This document shows positions 1-8,348 of a DNA stretch of 64,000 nt, piece after piece (the first letter of the stretch is position 1; each line of letters starts with the position of its first letter). The stretch comes from Chitinophaga hostae (GTDB lineage Bacteria; Bacteroidota; Bacteroidia; Chitinophagales; Chitinophagaceae). The stretch is taken from assembly GCF_018224885.1 (NCBI RefSeq), contig NZ_JAGTXB010000006.1, positions 124,001-188,000 on the forward strand, in the 5' to 3' direction. Position numbers and translations under genes: made by a program. The notes under the pieces are model-generated. The model was not told where the DNA came from and did not search any database. It saw only the letters and a program-made list of their open reading frames with translations.

Positions 1-519
1 CATAGTAATGCTACCTACGCCCAGGCCTATACGTCGTTTGATAATGGCATTCACCATGCCACGCATCTTTTTAATGCCATGTCGCCGTTGGAAAGCCGTG
101 CTCCTGGTATTGTAGGCGCTATTTATGATCATCCGAAAGTGGCTGCCAGCATCGTAGCAGATGGGGTACACGTGGATTTTGCATCTATCCGTATCAGTAA
201 AAAAATAATGAAAGACCGCCTGTTTCTTATTACAGATGCGGTGGAGGAAAATAAAGAGGGCGGATATGTATACCTGCGGGAAAAAGACCGCTATGTAAGT
301 GCTACCGGTGTGTTATCCGGCTCCTGTCTTACCATGACAAAGGCTGTCCGCAATTGCGTGGAGCAGGTTGGCATTCCGCTGGAGGAAGCGTTACGTATGG
401 CGTCATTATACCCTGCCCGTGCAATTGGCCGTGAGCAGGCATTGGGCCGTATTGCGGTGGGCTATGATGCCGCGCTGATCGCCATTGCCTCAAACTGGGA
501 TACTACAGTATACTGTTAA
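1..519 (+). CDS. nagA: N-acetylglucosamine-6-phosphate deacetylase, C-terminal part (5' end outside window)
   Basis: The reading frame is open from base 1, so the gene begins before the window; 172 residues are visible. NagA removes the acetyl group from GlcNAc-6-phosphate in amino-sugar recycling in the cytoplasm. Family motifs seen are HSNATYAQA at the very start, HHATHLFNAMSP (metal and substrate histidines), DGVHVD, and LITDAVE, whose aspartate is the expected catalytic residue. The C-terminal part ends with an ordinary amidohydrolase composite-domain tail (IAVGYDAALIAI). The neighbouring GT39 gene begins 41 bases after the stop codon. Identification is strong; intactness of the missing N-terminal half cannot be judged. 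Confidence 0.9.
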   Translation, partial: HSNATYAQAYTSFDNGIHHATHLFNAMSPLESRAPGIVGAIYDHPKVAASIVADGVHVDFASIRISKKIMKDRLFLITDAVEENKEGGYVYLREKDRYVSATGVLSGSCLTMTKAVRNCVEQVGIPLEEALRMASLYPARAIGREQALGRIAVGYDAALIAIASNWDTTVYC

Positions 520-559
520 TAGCCCTATCTTCGCAGCATTAATCATACTGTATATCCAC

Positions 560-2239
560 ATGAGTGCACTAACTCGTTTTTTAAAAAAAGACCGGTATAA
601 AAATCTATTCCTGCTAACCTGGCTGGTGCTGGGCCTTTTACAGGCCTGTTTCTCCGAGTTGTGGGATGACGAAGCTTATTATTGGGTGTATTCGCGTCAC
701 CTCGACTGGGGATACTTTGATCACCCGCCAATGATTGCCCTGCTGATCAAAATAGGATACGGTATTTTTCATAATGAGCTGGGGGTAAGACTGCTGATAG
801 TAGTGGTAAATACACTCACCCTGTGGATTACAGCAAGACTGATCGCTTCCAAAGACAATAAACTTTTTTACCTGTTGATAGGCGCCATGGGCGCCATGCA
901 GATAGGGGGCATCCTGGCAGTACCGGATGTGCCGCTGATATTTTTTGCCGCTATTTACTTCTGGGTATACCGCAATTTTGTAAATGAACAAACCTGGAAG
1001 AATACCATCCTGCTGGGACTTTCTATGGCGTTGATGTTCTACAGTAAATACCACGGCGTTTTGTTGGTATTCTTTACTGTATTGTCCAACATCAACCTGG
1101 CCAAGGTATTCAAGTTCTATGTAGCCTGTATTATAACCACGGTGCTGTTTCTGCCACATATTTACTGGCAGTATACACACGGCTTCCCATCACTTCAATA
1201 CCACCTGGTAGACCGTAATGCTTCTTCCTATGATATCAGTTACTCCCTCGATTATCTGGGAGGACAGCTGTTATTATTCGGCCCTTTGCTGGGTTGGCTG
1301 ATATTATACTATGCATTCCGCTGCCCGATACAGAATTCATTTGAGCGGGCGCTTAAATTTTGTGTAATCGGGGTGTTGTCTTTTTTCCTGTTGAGTACTT
1401 TCAAAGGCAGGGTGGAGGCCAACTGGACGGTGATGCTCTTTACGCCGGTGGTGATATTGGCACACCAGGCCATTGTAAGAAAAGGCTGGTCGCAGAAATG
1501 GCTGCTCTATACGTTGCCGGTTACACTGTTGCTGGTGTTGGTTACGCGGGTATATATGATATGGGATTTTATGCCGGGGGTAGAAATACGGCCCGAAATC
1601 CATCATAACAGGGAATGGACGTCGCAGGTGGCCGCCCGGGCCCAGGGAAAGCCGGTAGTGTTTATCAACAGCTATCAGCGGCCATCGAAGTATATGTTTT
1701 ATACAGGCCAGCTGTCGTACAGCCTTAACAGCCGCTATTCCCGCAGAAGCCAGTACAACTTCTGGGATACGGAAACGGAGTTATGGGGTAAGCCCGTGAT
1801 GGTGGTTTTTGAACCCGGCATGGGCATTCCTATTACAGACAGCTTAAAAACGGTGCACGGCACCTGGGATTATAACATCCAGTCAGATTATTACTCTTAC
1901 TCGCTCATACAGTTGAAACCAGCCCTGAAAAGCATTAAGGCTAAACGGGGAGAACATGTAAATGTGATCCTCCAGCCTAATAATGATTATCACCAGCCCA
2001 TCCGGTTGGACAGGACCAATGAACCCGTACTGGGCTATGGATTTACTGCCGGGGACGAGAGTTTTCCTCCGGTGAAATCTACTATGACATTGGAAAAGGC
2101 GGTACTACGCCGGTTAATCAACCTGGAAGTGGTGATGCCGGACACGCCGGGGAAATACCAATTGAAATTCTCTGTATTTGCCGGCGACATGCCGGGCACG
2201 CATAATAGCCCGGTCATTCCTGTAGAGGTAGTGAGATAG
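560..2239 (+). CDS. GT39-family integral membrane glycosyltransferase (ArnT/PMT-like)
   Basis: About 559 residues with many hydrophobic segments in the N-terminal 370 residues and a soluble C-terminal domain, the layout of lipid-phosphate-sugar-dependent glycosyltransferases such as ArnT. The first extracytoplasmic loop carries WDDEAYYW followed by DHPP; acidic residues here are catalytic in this superfamily. An upstream in-frame ATG at 485 overlaps nagA, but the ATG at 560 directly precedes a lysine-rich segment (TRFLKKDRYK) and a first membrane helix, so I prefer 560. Donor and acceptor are unknown; lipid A or protein glycosylation are both possible. The stop codon TAG is itself the first bases of the palindrome that follows. 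Confidence 0.8.
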   Translation: MSALTRFLKKDRYKNLFLLTWLVLGLLQACFSELWDDEAYYWVYSRHLDWGYFDHPPMIALLIKIGYGIFHNELGVRLLIVVVNTLTLWITARLIASKDNKLFYLLIGAMGAMQIGGILAVPDVPLIFFAAIYFWVYRNFVNEQTWKNTILLGLSMALMFYSKYHGVLLVFFTVLSNINLAKVFKFYVACIITTVLFLPHIYWQYTHGFPSLQYHLVDRNASSYDISYSLDYLGGQLLLFGPLLGWLILYYAFRCPIQNSFERALKFCVIGVLSFFLLSTFKGRVEANWTVMLFTPVVILAHQAIVRKGWSQKWLLYTLPVTLLLVLVTRVYMIWDFMPGVEIRPEIHHNREWTSQVAARAQGKPVVFINSYQRPSKYMFYTGQLSYSLNSRYSRRSQYNFWDTETELWGKPVMVVFEPGMGIPITDSLKTVHGTWDYNIQSDYYSYSLIQLKPALKSIKAKRGEHVNVILQPNNDYHQPIRLDRTNEPVLGYGFTAGDESFPPVKSTMTLEKAVLRRLINLEVVMPDTPGKYQLKFSVFAGDMPGTHNSPVIPVEVVR

Positions 2240-2354
2240 CTGTTAGCTTTTAGCCATTAGCTTTTAGCAAAAATGCAGCGAAGATGAACATTTGATTATG
2301 TGTTCTTCTTCGCTGCATTTTTGCTAAAAGCTAATGGCTGAAAGCTAAAAGCTA
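2237..2354. repeat. Mosaic palindrome between convergent GT39 and thiL genes
   Basis: Left arm about 2237-2290, loop 2291-2300, right arm 2301-2354. Arms carry TAGCTTTTAGC modules, then GCAGCGAAGAT near the tip, and agree over roughly 47 bp with a few mismatches. It includes the stop codons of both convergent genes (TAG at 2237-2239 on plus, TAG read on minus at 2352-2354), so it is placed to end transcription in both directions. It belongs to the family of 3'-end palindromes that recurs through this window. Confidence 0.85.
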
Positions 2355-3383
2355 TTGTTGGAATGCATTCCATCCCTGGGCCACGAGCTTAAATTTGTTG
2401 CCGCCTTTGGTATGGATATGGGCGCCTTCGGTAATATCGGTCATGTAGCCAATAACGCTGATTTGCTCATTGAGTACAATTTTATCGTAGTCCTGTTGTT
2501 TCATGGTAAACAGCAGTTCGTAGTCTTCGCCGCCACTGAGTGCACAGGCGGTGGGATCGAGACCAAGTTTCAGCGCTATCTCCCTGCTTTCCTGGGCAAT
2601 CGGGATCTTTTCCTCGTACAATACTACTCCCAGGTTGCTTTGTTTAGCGATGTGGAGTATTTCTGAGCTGAGGCCATCGCTTACGTCCATCATGGAAGTG
2701 GGCCGGATGTCTTCCTGTTGGAGGAAGTCGATGATATCTTTACGGGCTTCCGGTTTCAGTTGCCGGCCAATGATATAGGTTTGGTCTTCCAGGTCCGGTT
2801 TTACGCCAGGACTTTCCATAAAGATCTTTTTCTCTCTTTCCAACAGGGTGAGGCCCAGATAGGCTGCACCGAGATCGCCGGTAACGCAGAGCAGATCGCC
2901 CTTTTCGGCTGTAGATCTTTTCACAAAGGTATCCGGGGTTACTTCGCCGATGGCGGTAACGCTGATAACGAATCCTTTTTGTGAGTTGCTGGTATCGCCA
3001 CCCACCAGGTCTACGCCATATTTTTCGCAGGCGGCATATACGCCTTCATAAAATTCGTTGAGCGCTTCCAGGGAGAAACGGTTGGAGAAAGCAATGCTCA
3101 CGGTGATCTGGGTAGGAGTAGCGTTCATCGCGTAGATATCGGACAGGTTTACTACTACCGACTTATACCCCAGGTGTTTCAGGGGGGTATACATCAGGTC
3201 AAAATGAATGCCTTCTACCAGCATGTCGGTGCTGATGACCGTTTGTTTACCAAAATGGTCAATAACGGCAGCATCGTCGCCCACACCAAGAACGGTGCTG
3301 GCATTTTGTATTTCAATGTTCCTGGTCAGATAGTCGATTAAACCAAATTCTCCCAGGTCCTGTATTTCTGTTCTTTCTTCCAT
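2352..3383 (-). CDS. thiL: Thiamine-monophosphate kinase
   Basis: 343 residues, the normal ThiL length. The enzyme phosphorylates thiamine monophosphate to thiamine pyrophosphate with ATP. Visible family features are the N-terminal E-FGLIDYL segment, the GVGDDAAV metal-binding motif near residue 35, STDMLVEGIHFD, the NLSDIYAMNA motif near residue 80, the LVGGDTSNS motif, MMDVSDGLSSE, and the C-terminal LSGGEDYELLFT. The start is 3 bases downstream of the suhB stop codon, so the two genes form one transcript suhB-thiL. No thiamine-biosynthesis gene is nearby. The last codon and stop run into the palindrome at 2237-2354. Confidence 0.95.
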   Translation of the reverse strand: MEERTEIQDLGEFGLIDYLTRNIEIQNASTVLGVGDDAAVIDHFGKQTVISTDMLVEGIHFDLMYTPLKHLGYKSVVVNLSDIYAMNATPTQITVSIAFSNRFSLEALNEFYEGVYAACEKYGVDLVGGDTSNSQKGFVISVTAIGEVTPDTFVKRSTAEKGDLLCVTGDLGAAYLGLTLLEREKKIFMESPGVKPDLEDQTYIIGRQLKPEARKDIIDFLQQEDIRPTSMMDVSDGLSSEILHIAKQSNLGVVLYEEKIPIAQESREIALKLGLDPTACALSGGEDYELLFTMKQQDYDKIVLNEQISVIGYMTDITEGAHIHTKGGNKFKLVAQGWNAFQQ

Positions 3384-3386
3384 CTT

Positions 3387-4157
3387 TTATTTACCGTTAA
3401 CGAGGTCTTGTAATGCACTATGAATATGGCCGTTGGTAGCCAGCAGTTCCTTCTGATAAGGAGAATACCGGTTTCCGGAGAAGTCGGTCACTTTGCCCCC
3501 GGCTTCTTCTACGATCAGGAAGCCGGCTGCGGAATCCCATGCCTGCAGGTGATGCTCATAAAACCCGTCGAACCGTCCGCAGGCTACCCAGCAAAGGTCT
3601 ATGGCTGCAGAGCCGAGGCGGCGTACGGGGATGCCTTGTTTAATGAGATGTTCAAGCACCTGTAACGGGTTGTTGGGCATGTCCTGCCATTTATAGGCAA
3701 ATCCGGTTACCAGGAAGGAGGTGCCTACATCGGTTTTTTGGGAAACGTGGATAGGTACGCCGTTCAGGGTGGCGCCTTTACCTTTTTCGGCAACAAACAG
3801 CTCGTTCATAAACGGGTTGTATACGGCGCCCAGTACTATTTCTCCATCTTGTTCCACACCTATGGATACACAACAAATGGGAATCCCGTTGGCGTAGTTG
3901 ACAGTGCCGTCAATAGGATCGATGATCCATTTTATGGCGGAGCCGGTCTTCATCTCACCAACTTCTTCACTCAGGATAAAGTGATCTGGATAAGTTTCCC
4001 TGATAATGTTGATGATGGCTGTTTCTGATCGCTTATCCACTTCCGTTACCAGGTCGTTAACAGAACTTTTACTGCTCACCTCGAAAGGACCATTGAAATA
4101 TTGTTGCAGTATTTTTCCGCTGGCTTCAGTAGCTTTGAGTAAAGTTGTTTTTAACAT
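3387..4157 (-). CDS. suhB: Inositol monophosphatase family phosphatase
   Basis: 256 residues, typical for the Mg-dependent, lithium-sensitive sugar-phosphatase family. Motifs present are EEVG (first metal site), WIIDPIDGTVNYANGIP (central metal-binding motif, near residue 80) and AWDSAAGFLIVEEAGG (C-terminal motif). The protein probably hydrolyses inositol-1-phosphate or a related sugar phosphate; exact substrate cannot be read from sequence, and CysQ- or histidinol-phosphatase-like roles occur in the superfamily. It is the first gene of a two-gene unit with thiL. Its upstream region holds AT-rich GAATTRYGAATTAT direct repeats. Confidence 0.88.
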   Translation of the reverse strand: MLKTTLLKATEASGKILQQYFNGPFEVSSKSSVNDLVTEVDKRSETAIINIIRETYPDHFILSEEVGEMKTGSAIKWIIDPIDGTVNYANGIPICCVSIGVEQDGEIVLGAVYNPFMNELFVAEKGKGATLNGVPIHVSQKTDVGTSFLVTGFAYKWQDMPNNPLQVLEHLIKQGIPVRRLGSAAIDLCWVACGRFDGFYEHHLQAWDSAAGFLIVEEAGGKVTDFSGNRYSPYQKELLATNGHIHSALQDLVNGK

Positions 4158-4170
4158 GCCGCAAAGGTAA

Positions 4171-4201
4171 TTACGAATTGCGAATTATGAATTGCGAATT
4201 A
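4171..4201. repeat. Short direct repeats, GAATTGCGAATTAT type
   Basis: Two tandem copies of a GAATTGCGAATTAT-like unit lie just upstream of suhB, in the divergent region between suhB and the GH3 gene. A related unit (GAATTACGAATTACG) forms the arms of the palindrome at 50041-50131. No clear opposite arm is seen here, so this may be a half element. Confidence 0.6.
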
Positions 4202-4301
4202 TAGCCTACATCTTTGGATATTTTGTATGTATAGAGGACTTGTTGATAACTCATAACCTGTAATTCAGAATTATCTGTCATCTTATATTCAATATTCCAC
4301 T

Positions 4302-4309
4302 TATTTTTG
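4302..4309 (+). promoter_or_regulatory. Bacteroidota -7 promoter box upstream of the GH3 gene
   Basis: TATTTTTG fits the Bacteroidota -7 consensus TAnnTTTG and lies 27 bases before the ATG at 4337. No convincing -33 TTG partner at the usual spacing is visible, so the call rests on the -7 box and position. Confidence 0.4.
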
Positions 4310-4336
4310 TACTTCAATTAAAGAGAGGGAAAGTTA

Positions 4337-5875
4337 ATGGCCATTATAGGTAATCTTATTTCCAGGTCACTACGCATCAGGAAGAAGTTCACGTTTAAGT
4401 TAGGAACACCTCGCCAATACCAGCTGCAGGTGCTGCATCGGTTGCTGGAGAAGGCCAAGGAGACAGAGTTTGGTCGCCACTACCAATTCCAGGACGTGCT
4501 GGATAGCCCCAATTTCATCGGACAATACCGTGAAAAAGTACCCGTGCATAACTACACCAAAATGCACAACGAGTGGTGGTATCGTTGCCTTGAGGGCGAG
4601 GCTAACGTGAGCTGGCCCGAGAAAATCAAATATTTTGCATTGAGTTCAGGTACTTCGGAGTCTGCCAGCAAGCACATTCCCGTTACCAAAGCGATGCTGA
4701 AAACGGTGAAGAAAGTAGGTGTAAAGCAGCTGTATTCTATGGCTAACTTTAACATACCCCCCCGCTCCTTTGAAAAAGGGATCCTGATGTTGGGTGGTAC
4801 TACTTCATTATACGAGAAGGGCGATTATTACGAGGGAGATATGAGCGGCATTCAGGCCAAAAATATTCCAAAGTGGTTTCGCCGTTTCTACAAGCCGGGA
4901 GGCAAAATATCCCGTAAACCCAACTGGGAGCAGCGTATTAAGCTGATTGTGCGGAAGGCCCGCGAATGGGACGTAGGCACCGTGTGTGGCGTACCTGCCT
5001 GGGTACAGATTGTACTGGAAGAAATCATCAAGTATCACGGAGTTAAGAATATCCATGAAATATGGCCCAACCTGGCCGTTTATATTCACGGAGGGGTATC
5101 CTTTGAGCCGTACCGCGACAGCTTCCAGAAACTGCTGGGTAAGCCTATTGCGTTTATTGAAACATATATGGCTTCCGAAGGATCTTTCGGATTCCAGGCC
5201 CGTCCCGGTACCAGGGGTATTAAGCTGGTGCTGAATGCGGGTATCTTTTATGAGTTTATTCCTTTCAACGAGGAAAACTTTGATGCAGAAGGAGAGGTGA
5301 AGCCTAATCCTAAATCTTACATGATCAACGAGGTGGTGGAAGACGTGGAATATGCCGTGATGTTGTCTACCTGCGCCGGTGCATGGCGCTATCTGATTGG
5401 TGATGTGGTGAAGTTCACTTCTGTAAAAGAACATGAAATTGTGATTGTTGGCCGTACCAAACAGTTCCTTAGTCTTTGCGGGGAACACATGAGTATCGAC
5501 AACATGAACAAAGCCATTGATAACGTACAAAAGAAGCTGGGTATTACAGTAAGGGAATTTACCGTAGCCGGTTTCCCTTATCAGAACCTGTTTGCACACC
5601 GCTGGTATGTGGGCACGGATACACCCGGTGTAAATGCAGAACAAGTGCGTGAAATCATTGATCAAACGCTCAGCGAGGTAAATGATGATTATGCCGTAGA
5701 ACGCTCTGCAGCACTGAAGGAAGTATTTGTGGAAATATTACCCAACGACGTGTTTATTGATTACCTCCGTTGCAAAGGCAAGGAAGGCGCCATGAACAAG
5801 TTTCCACGTGTAATGAAAGGTGAGAAACTAAAAGACTGGGAAAAGTTCCTGGTTGGAAGAACCGTTAAGAATTAA
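4337..5875 (+). CDS. GH3 auxin-responsive promoter family protein (acyl-adenylating enzyme)
   Basis: 512 residues, full length for the GH3 family (best known as plant acyl-acid-amido synthetases that adenylate a carboxylic acid and couple it to an amino acid). Visible features are the ATP-binding segment ALSSGTSES near residue 103, the segment IETYMASEGSFGFQ near residue 275, and LIGDVVKF followed by IVGRTKQFLSLCGEHMS, typical of adenylate-forming enzymes. Bacteroidota carry such genes widely, but the substrate is unknown; auxin chemistry should not be assumed. A purine-rich AGAGAGGGAAAG precedes the start. The LysE-like gene begins 29 bases after the stop and may be cotranscribed. Confidence 0.85.
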   Translation: MAIIGNLISRSLRIRKKFTFKLGTPRQYQLQVLHRLLEKAKETEFGRHYQFQDVLDSPNFIGQYREKVPVHNYTKMHNEWWYRCLEGEANVSWPEKIKYFALSSGTSESASKHIPVTKAMLKTVKKVGVKQLYSMANFNIPPRSFEKGILMLGGTTSLYEKGDYYEGDMSGIQAKNIPKWFRRFYKPGGKISRKPNWEQRIKLIVRKAREWDVGTVCGVPAWVQIVLEEIIKYHGVKNIHEIWPNLAVYIHGGVSFEPYRDSFQKLLGKPIAFIETYMASEGSFGFQARPGTRGIKLVLNAGIFYEFIPFNEENFDAEGEVKPNPKSYMINEVVEDVEYAVMLSTCAGAWRYLIGDVVKFTSVKEHEIVIVGRTKQFLSLCGEHMSIDNMNKAIDNVQKKLGITVREFTVAGFPYQNLFAHRWYVGTDTPGVNAEQVREIIDQTLSEVNDDYAVERSAALKEVFVEILPNDVFIDYLRCKGKEGAMNKFPRVMKGEKLKDWEKFLVGRTVKN

Positions 5876-5904
5876 GTAGCACCTGTGACACGGAAATTAT
5901 AAGC

Positions 5905-6543
5905 ATGATAGCATCAATTGTAGCGGGACTGGGGCTGGGATTATTTCTTTCTTTATCGGTGGGCCCGGTAATATTCGCGATCATAAAATACAGTATTAAT
6001 AATGGCTTTAAGGCAGGGATCAGTTTCGCACTGGGCGTGTCTTTCAGCGATATTATGTTTGTGTTGACAGGTAACCTGGCCACTTCTTTTATCAGCGACC
6101 TGGAAGAATACAAACGTTCCATTGGTGTGGGCGGCGGAATTTTACTGATAGCCATGGGGATTTATGGTCTCTTGTTCAAAAAGGTGAAGATCAGTACTGG
6201 TGATGAAAAGCCGGAGATGTTCCGCACGCACGACTATCTTAAAATATGGCTGGCCGGGTTTTTAATGAACACGCTCAACCCGGGTGTCATTATTTTCTGG
6301 TTGGGCGTTTGCGTAGCTAACAGTGCTACACCTGCTTCCCACAGGTTTATTATGTATACGGTTTGTTTGGGCCTCGTATTATCGGCAGATATCCTGAAGG
6401 TATTTGTGTCTGATAAGATCCGTCATAAGCTTACGCTGACTAACGTAGAGTGGCTCAATCGTATTGCCGGCGTGAGTATGATCATTTTTGGGGTGGTGCT
6501 ATTGTATAAAGTGCTGTTCGAAGTGGGTGGATTAGGACACTAG
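5905..6543 (+). CDS. LysE/RhtB-family amino acid exporter
   Basis: 212 residues, the usual size for LysE-superfamily exporters, with about six hydrophobic segments. The N-terminal segment GLFLSLSVGPVIFAIIKYS, followed by GFKAGISFALGVSFSDIM, is the family signature (glycine-proline in the first helix, conserved aspartate in the second). A lysine-rich loop near residues 92-100 separates the two halves, and LNPGVIIFWLGV is the second proline motif. It probably sits in the inner membrane and exports amino acids or similar small molecules. It follows the GH3 gene closely, so export of a GH3 product (for example an acyl-amino acid) is possible but is only an inference from proximity. Confidence 0.85.
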   Translation: MIASIVAGLGLGLFLSLSVGPVIFAIIKYSINNGFKAGISFALGVSFSDIMFVLTGNLATSFISDLEEYKRSIGVGGGILLIAMGIYGLLFKKVKISTGDEKPEMFRTHDYLKIWLAGFLMNTLNPGVIIFWLGVCVANSATPASHRFIMYTVCLGLVLSADILKVFVSDKIRHKLTLTNVEWLNRIAGVSMIIFGVVLLYKVLFEVGGLGH

Positions 6544-6546
6544 TAG

Positions 6547-6668
6547 AGCATAAAGCCGAAAGGATAAAGCAAAAAGCTATCAAAACGAATGACCAGAGTA
6601 GATGGATTAATATCCGCTCTGGTCATTCGTTTTAATAGCTTTTTGCTTTATCCTTTCGGCTTTATGCT
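6547..6668. repeat. 52-bp-arm palindrome between convergent lysE-like and korB genes
   Basis: Left arm 6547-6598, loop 6599-6616, right arm 6617-6668. By eye 51 of 52 positions pair, with one C/A mismatch. The arms contain AAAGCAAAAAGCTAT modules shared with other elements here, plus a private inner segment (AACGAATGACCAGAG). It begins 3 bases after the plus-strand stop, and its right arm includes the last codons and stop of korB (ATA GCA TAA on the minus strand). Likely a bidirectional terminator. Confidence 0.9.
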
Positions 6669-7699
6669 ATCGTCCAGGTTTCGTTACCAGCCAGCAACTT
6701 GTCCAGGTCGCCGGAGCCTTTTTTCTCCAGGGCGTCTGTTAACTGGAACTGCATGATATCCTCGTAAGTAGGGCGGTTAGCCTGATAAAACACGCCAAAA
6801 GGACGCGGTAAATGACCTTCAATGCGCACGTCATCAAACATACGGGTCAGCAGCTGAGCCTTATAGAAATCATTTTCATCATGGATCCAGAGGTCGCTTT
6901 CAGAGAAATCACCACCCAGTTCTACCGCTACCGGCCTTAAGCCATCCAAACGGATACCTTTGTTTTTCTGGGCGCCAAACACCAACGGCTTGCCTTGTTC
7001 AACAAAAATGGTTTCATCCGCTTTACTGCTTTTTTCAGTAAAGGCTTCAAATGCACCATCATTGAAGATGTTACAGTTCTGGTATATTTCCAGGAAAGAA
7101 GCGCCTTTGTGTGCGTGGCTGCGTTTCAGCATTTCCTGCAGGTGTTTCGGATCACGGTCCATACTGCGGGCAATAAAAGTAGCGTCTGCACCCAGGGCCA
7201 GGGCCATCGGGTTAAACGGATGATCAATACTACCCATAGGAGTAGACTTGGTCACTTTATTTTCTTCTGAAGTAGGAGAGTATTGTCCTTTTGTTAAGCC
7301 ATAGATCTGGTTGTTAAACAACATGATGTTCACATCAAAATTACGGCGCAGTAAGTGGATGGTATGGTTACCACCAATAGAAAGGCCATCACCGTCGCCG
7401 GTAACGATCCAAACACTCAGCTCCGGACGGGTCGCTTTCAGTCCGGATGCAATAGCAGTAGCACGACCGTGGATCGAGTGCATACCATAGGTATTCATAT
7501 AGTATGGAAAACGCGAAGAACAACCGATGCCGGAAACAATTACAATATTTTCGCGGGGAATCCCCAGGCCAGGCATAATTGTTTGTACCTGCTTAAGTAT
7601 AGAGTAGTCGCCGCAGCCAGGGCACCAGCGTACTTCCTGGTCCGTTGCAAAGTCTTTTGCCGTTAGGGCTGCCTGCGGAGCTATAGTTGCTGTTGACAT
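6662..7699 (-). CDS. korB: 2-oxoacid:ferredoxin oxidoreductase, beta subunit (2-oxoglutarate type)
   Basis: 345 residues, matching KorB/ForB beta subunits. These bind thiamine pyrophosphate and, with the alpha subunit, oxidise 2-oxoglutarate (or another 2-oxoacid) to acyl-CoA, reducing ferredoxin. Near the N-terminus VRWCPGCGDYSIL provides the cysteines, and GIGCSSR and HGRATAIASGLK follow. WIVTGDGDGLSIGGNH is the thiamine-diphosphate/Mg motif, and NNQIYGLTKGQYSPTS is highly conserved in this family. In most Bacteroidota the alpha subunit gene lies next to it; here the upstream neighbour is an AhpD-like gene and no alpha gene occurs in the window. Confidence 0.92.
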   Translation of the reverse strand: MSTATIAPQAALTAKDFATDQEVRWCPGCGDYSILKQVQTIMPGLGIPRENIVIVSGIGCSSRFPYYMNTYGMHSIHGRATAIASGLKATRPELSVWIVTGDGDGLSIGGNHTIHLLRRNFDVNIMLFNNQIYGLTKGQYSPTSEENKVTKSTPMGSIDHPFNPMALALGADATFIARSMDRDPKHLQEMLKRSHAHKGASFLEIYQNCNIFNDGAFEAFTEKSSKADETIFVEQGKPLVFGAQKNKGIRLDGLRPVAVELGGDFSESDLWIHDENDFYKAQLLTRMFDDVRIEGHLPRPFGVFYQANRPTYEDIMQFQLTDALEKKGSGDLDKLLAGNETWTIA

Positions 7700-7766
7700 T
7701 AGTATGAATTAAATATAAACTATGATAGAGTCTGTAAAGTTACGATAGATACCTGTAAATATCAGT

Positions 7767-8114
7767 TCACTGCGCCTGTAATTCTTCCCAATATTCTGCC
7801 GCCCTGCGGGTGTGAGGAATTACAATTGTTCCACCCACGATATTGGCCACTGCAAAGATTTCATACATCTCATCGGTGGTAACACCCTGCTCAAACGCTT
7901 TCCCGAGGTGATATTTGATGCAGTCATCACAACGCAATACCATAGAAGCCACCAGGCCCAGCATTTCCTTGGTTTTGGTGCTCAATGCTCCCTCGGCATA
8001 AGTGTTGGTATCCAGGTTAAAAAGACGATTGATCACTTTATTCTGTTTGCCCAGTATTACCTCGTTCATCTTAGCCCGATAGTCGTTGAACTCCTGAATC
8101 GTATTATTAGCCAT
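7767..8114 (-). CDS. Carboxymuconolactone decarboxylase (CMD/AhpD-like) family protein
   Basis: 115 residues forming a single CMD domain. The motif VLRCDDCIKYHLGKAFEQG near residues 58-76 contains CxxC followed by a histidine, the alkylhydroperoxidase catalytic arrangement found in AhpD-type members rather than in true decarboxylases. A thiol-peroxidase or redox role is therefore more likely than carboxymuconolactone decarboxylation. The gene is transcribed toward korB with 67 bases between them, so a shared transcript is possible and could link it to protection of an oxygen-sensitive ferredoxin oxidoreductase (inference). Its upstream region is shared with the divergent M28 peptidase and contains palindromic sites. 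Confidence 0.85.
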   Translation of the reverse strand: MANNTIQEFNDYRAKMNEVILGKQNKVINRLFNLDTNTYAEGALSTKTKEMLGLVASMVLRCDDCIKYHLGKAFEQGVTTDEMYEIFAVANIVGGTIVIPHTRRAAEYWEELQAQ

Positions 8115-8180
8115 ATAACTGCTGTTTATGATATTAGTTTGATCGTTTCACATATAAAGCTATGAAAGGATTTACAAATA

Positions 8181-8300
8181 TAGATTAATCTACTGGCTAA
8201 GTAGACTATTTGGCCTATAACCTGTATTTATGGATCATAACCAAAAGTTATTGAGAGAGGTTTTTCATGGAAAATAGTCTATTGATATTATAGACTATTT
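8181..8300. promoter_or_regulatory. Operator-like palindromes in the CMD/M28 divergent region
   Basis: A perfect 12-bp palindrome TAGATTAATCTA lies at 8181-8192. TAGACTATTT occurs at 8202-8211 and again at 8291-8300, the second copy facing its complement AAATAGTCTA at 8272-8281 across a 9-base spacer (a perfect 10-bp inverted repeat). The sites sit between two divergent start codons (8114 and 8349), as expected for a regulator controlling one or both genes. No regulator gene is adjacent. Confidence 0.5.
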
Positions 8301-8348
8301 GTATATTGTACAGATAAACCCATTTTAACAACAAGATCTGCATCATTT

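Noticed and set aside
485-559. Upstream ATG at 485 for the GT39 gene
   Set aside because: It overlaps the nagA coding end, and the added residues do not look like part of the family; ATG at 560 fits better.
4808-5665. Minus-strand frame of 285 codons inside the GH3 gene
   Set aside because: Antisense shadow of a well-conserved enzyme; no domain features.
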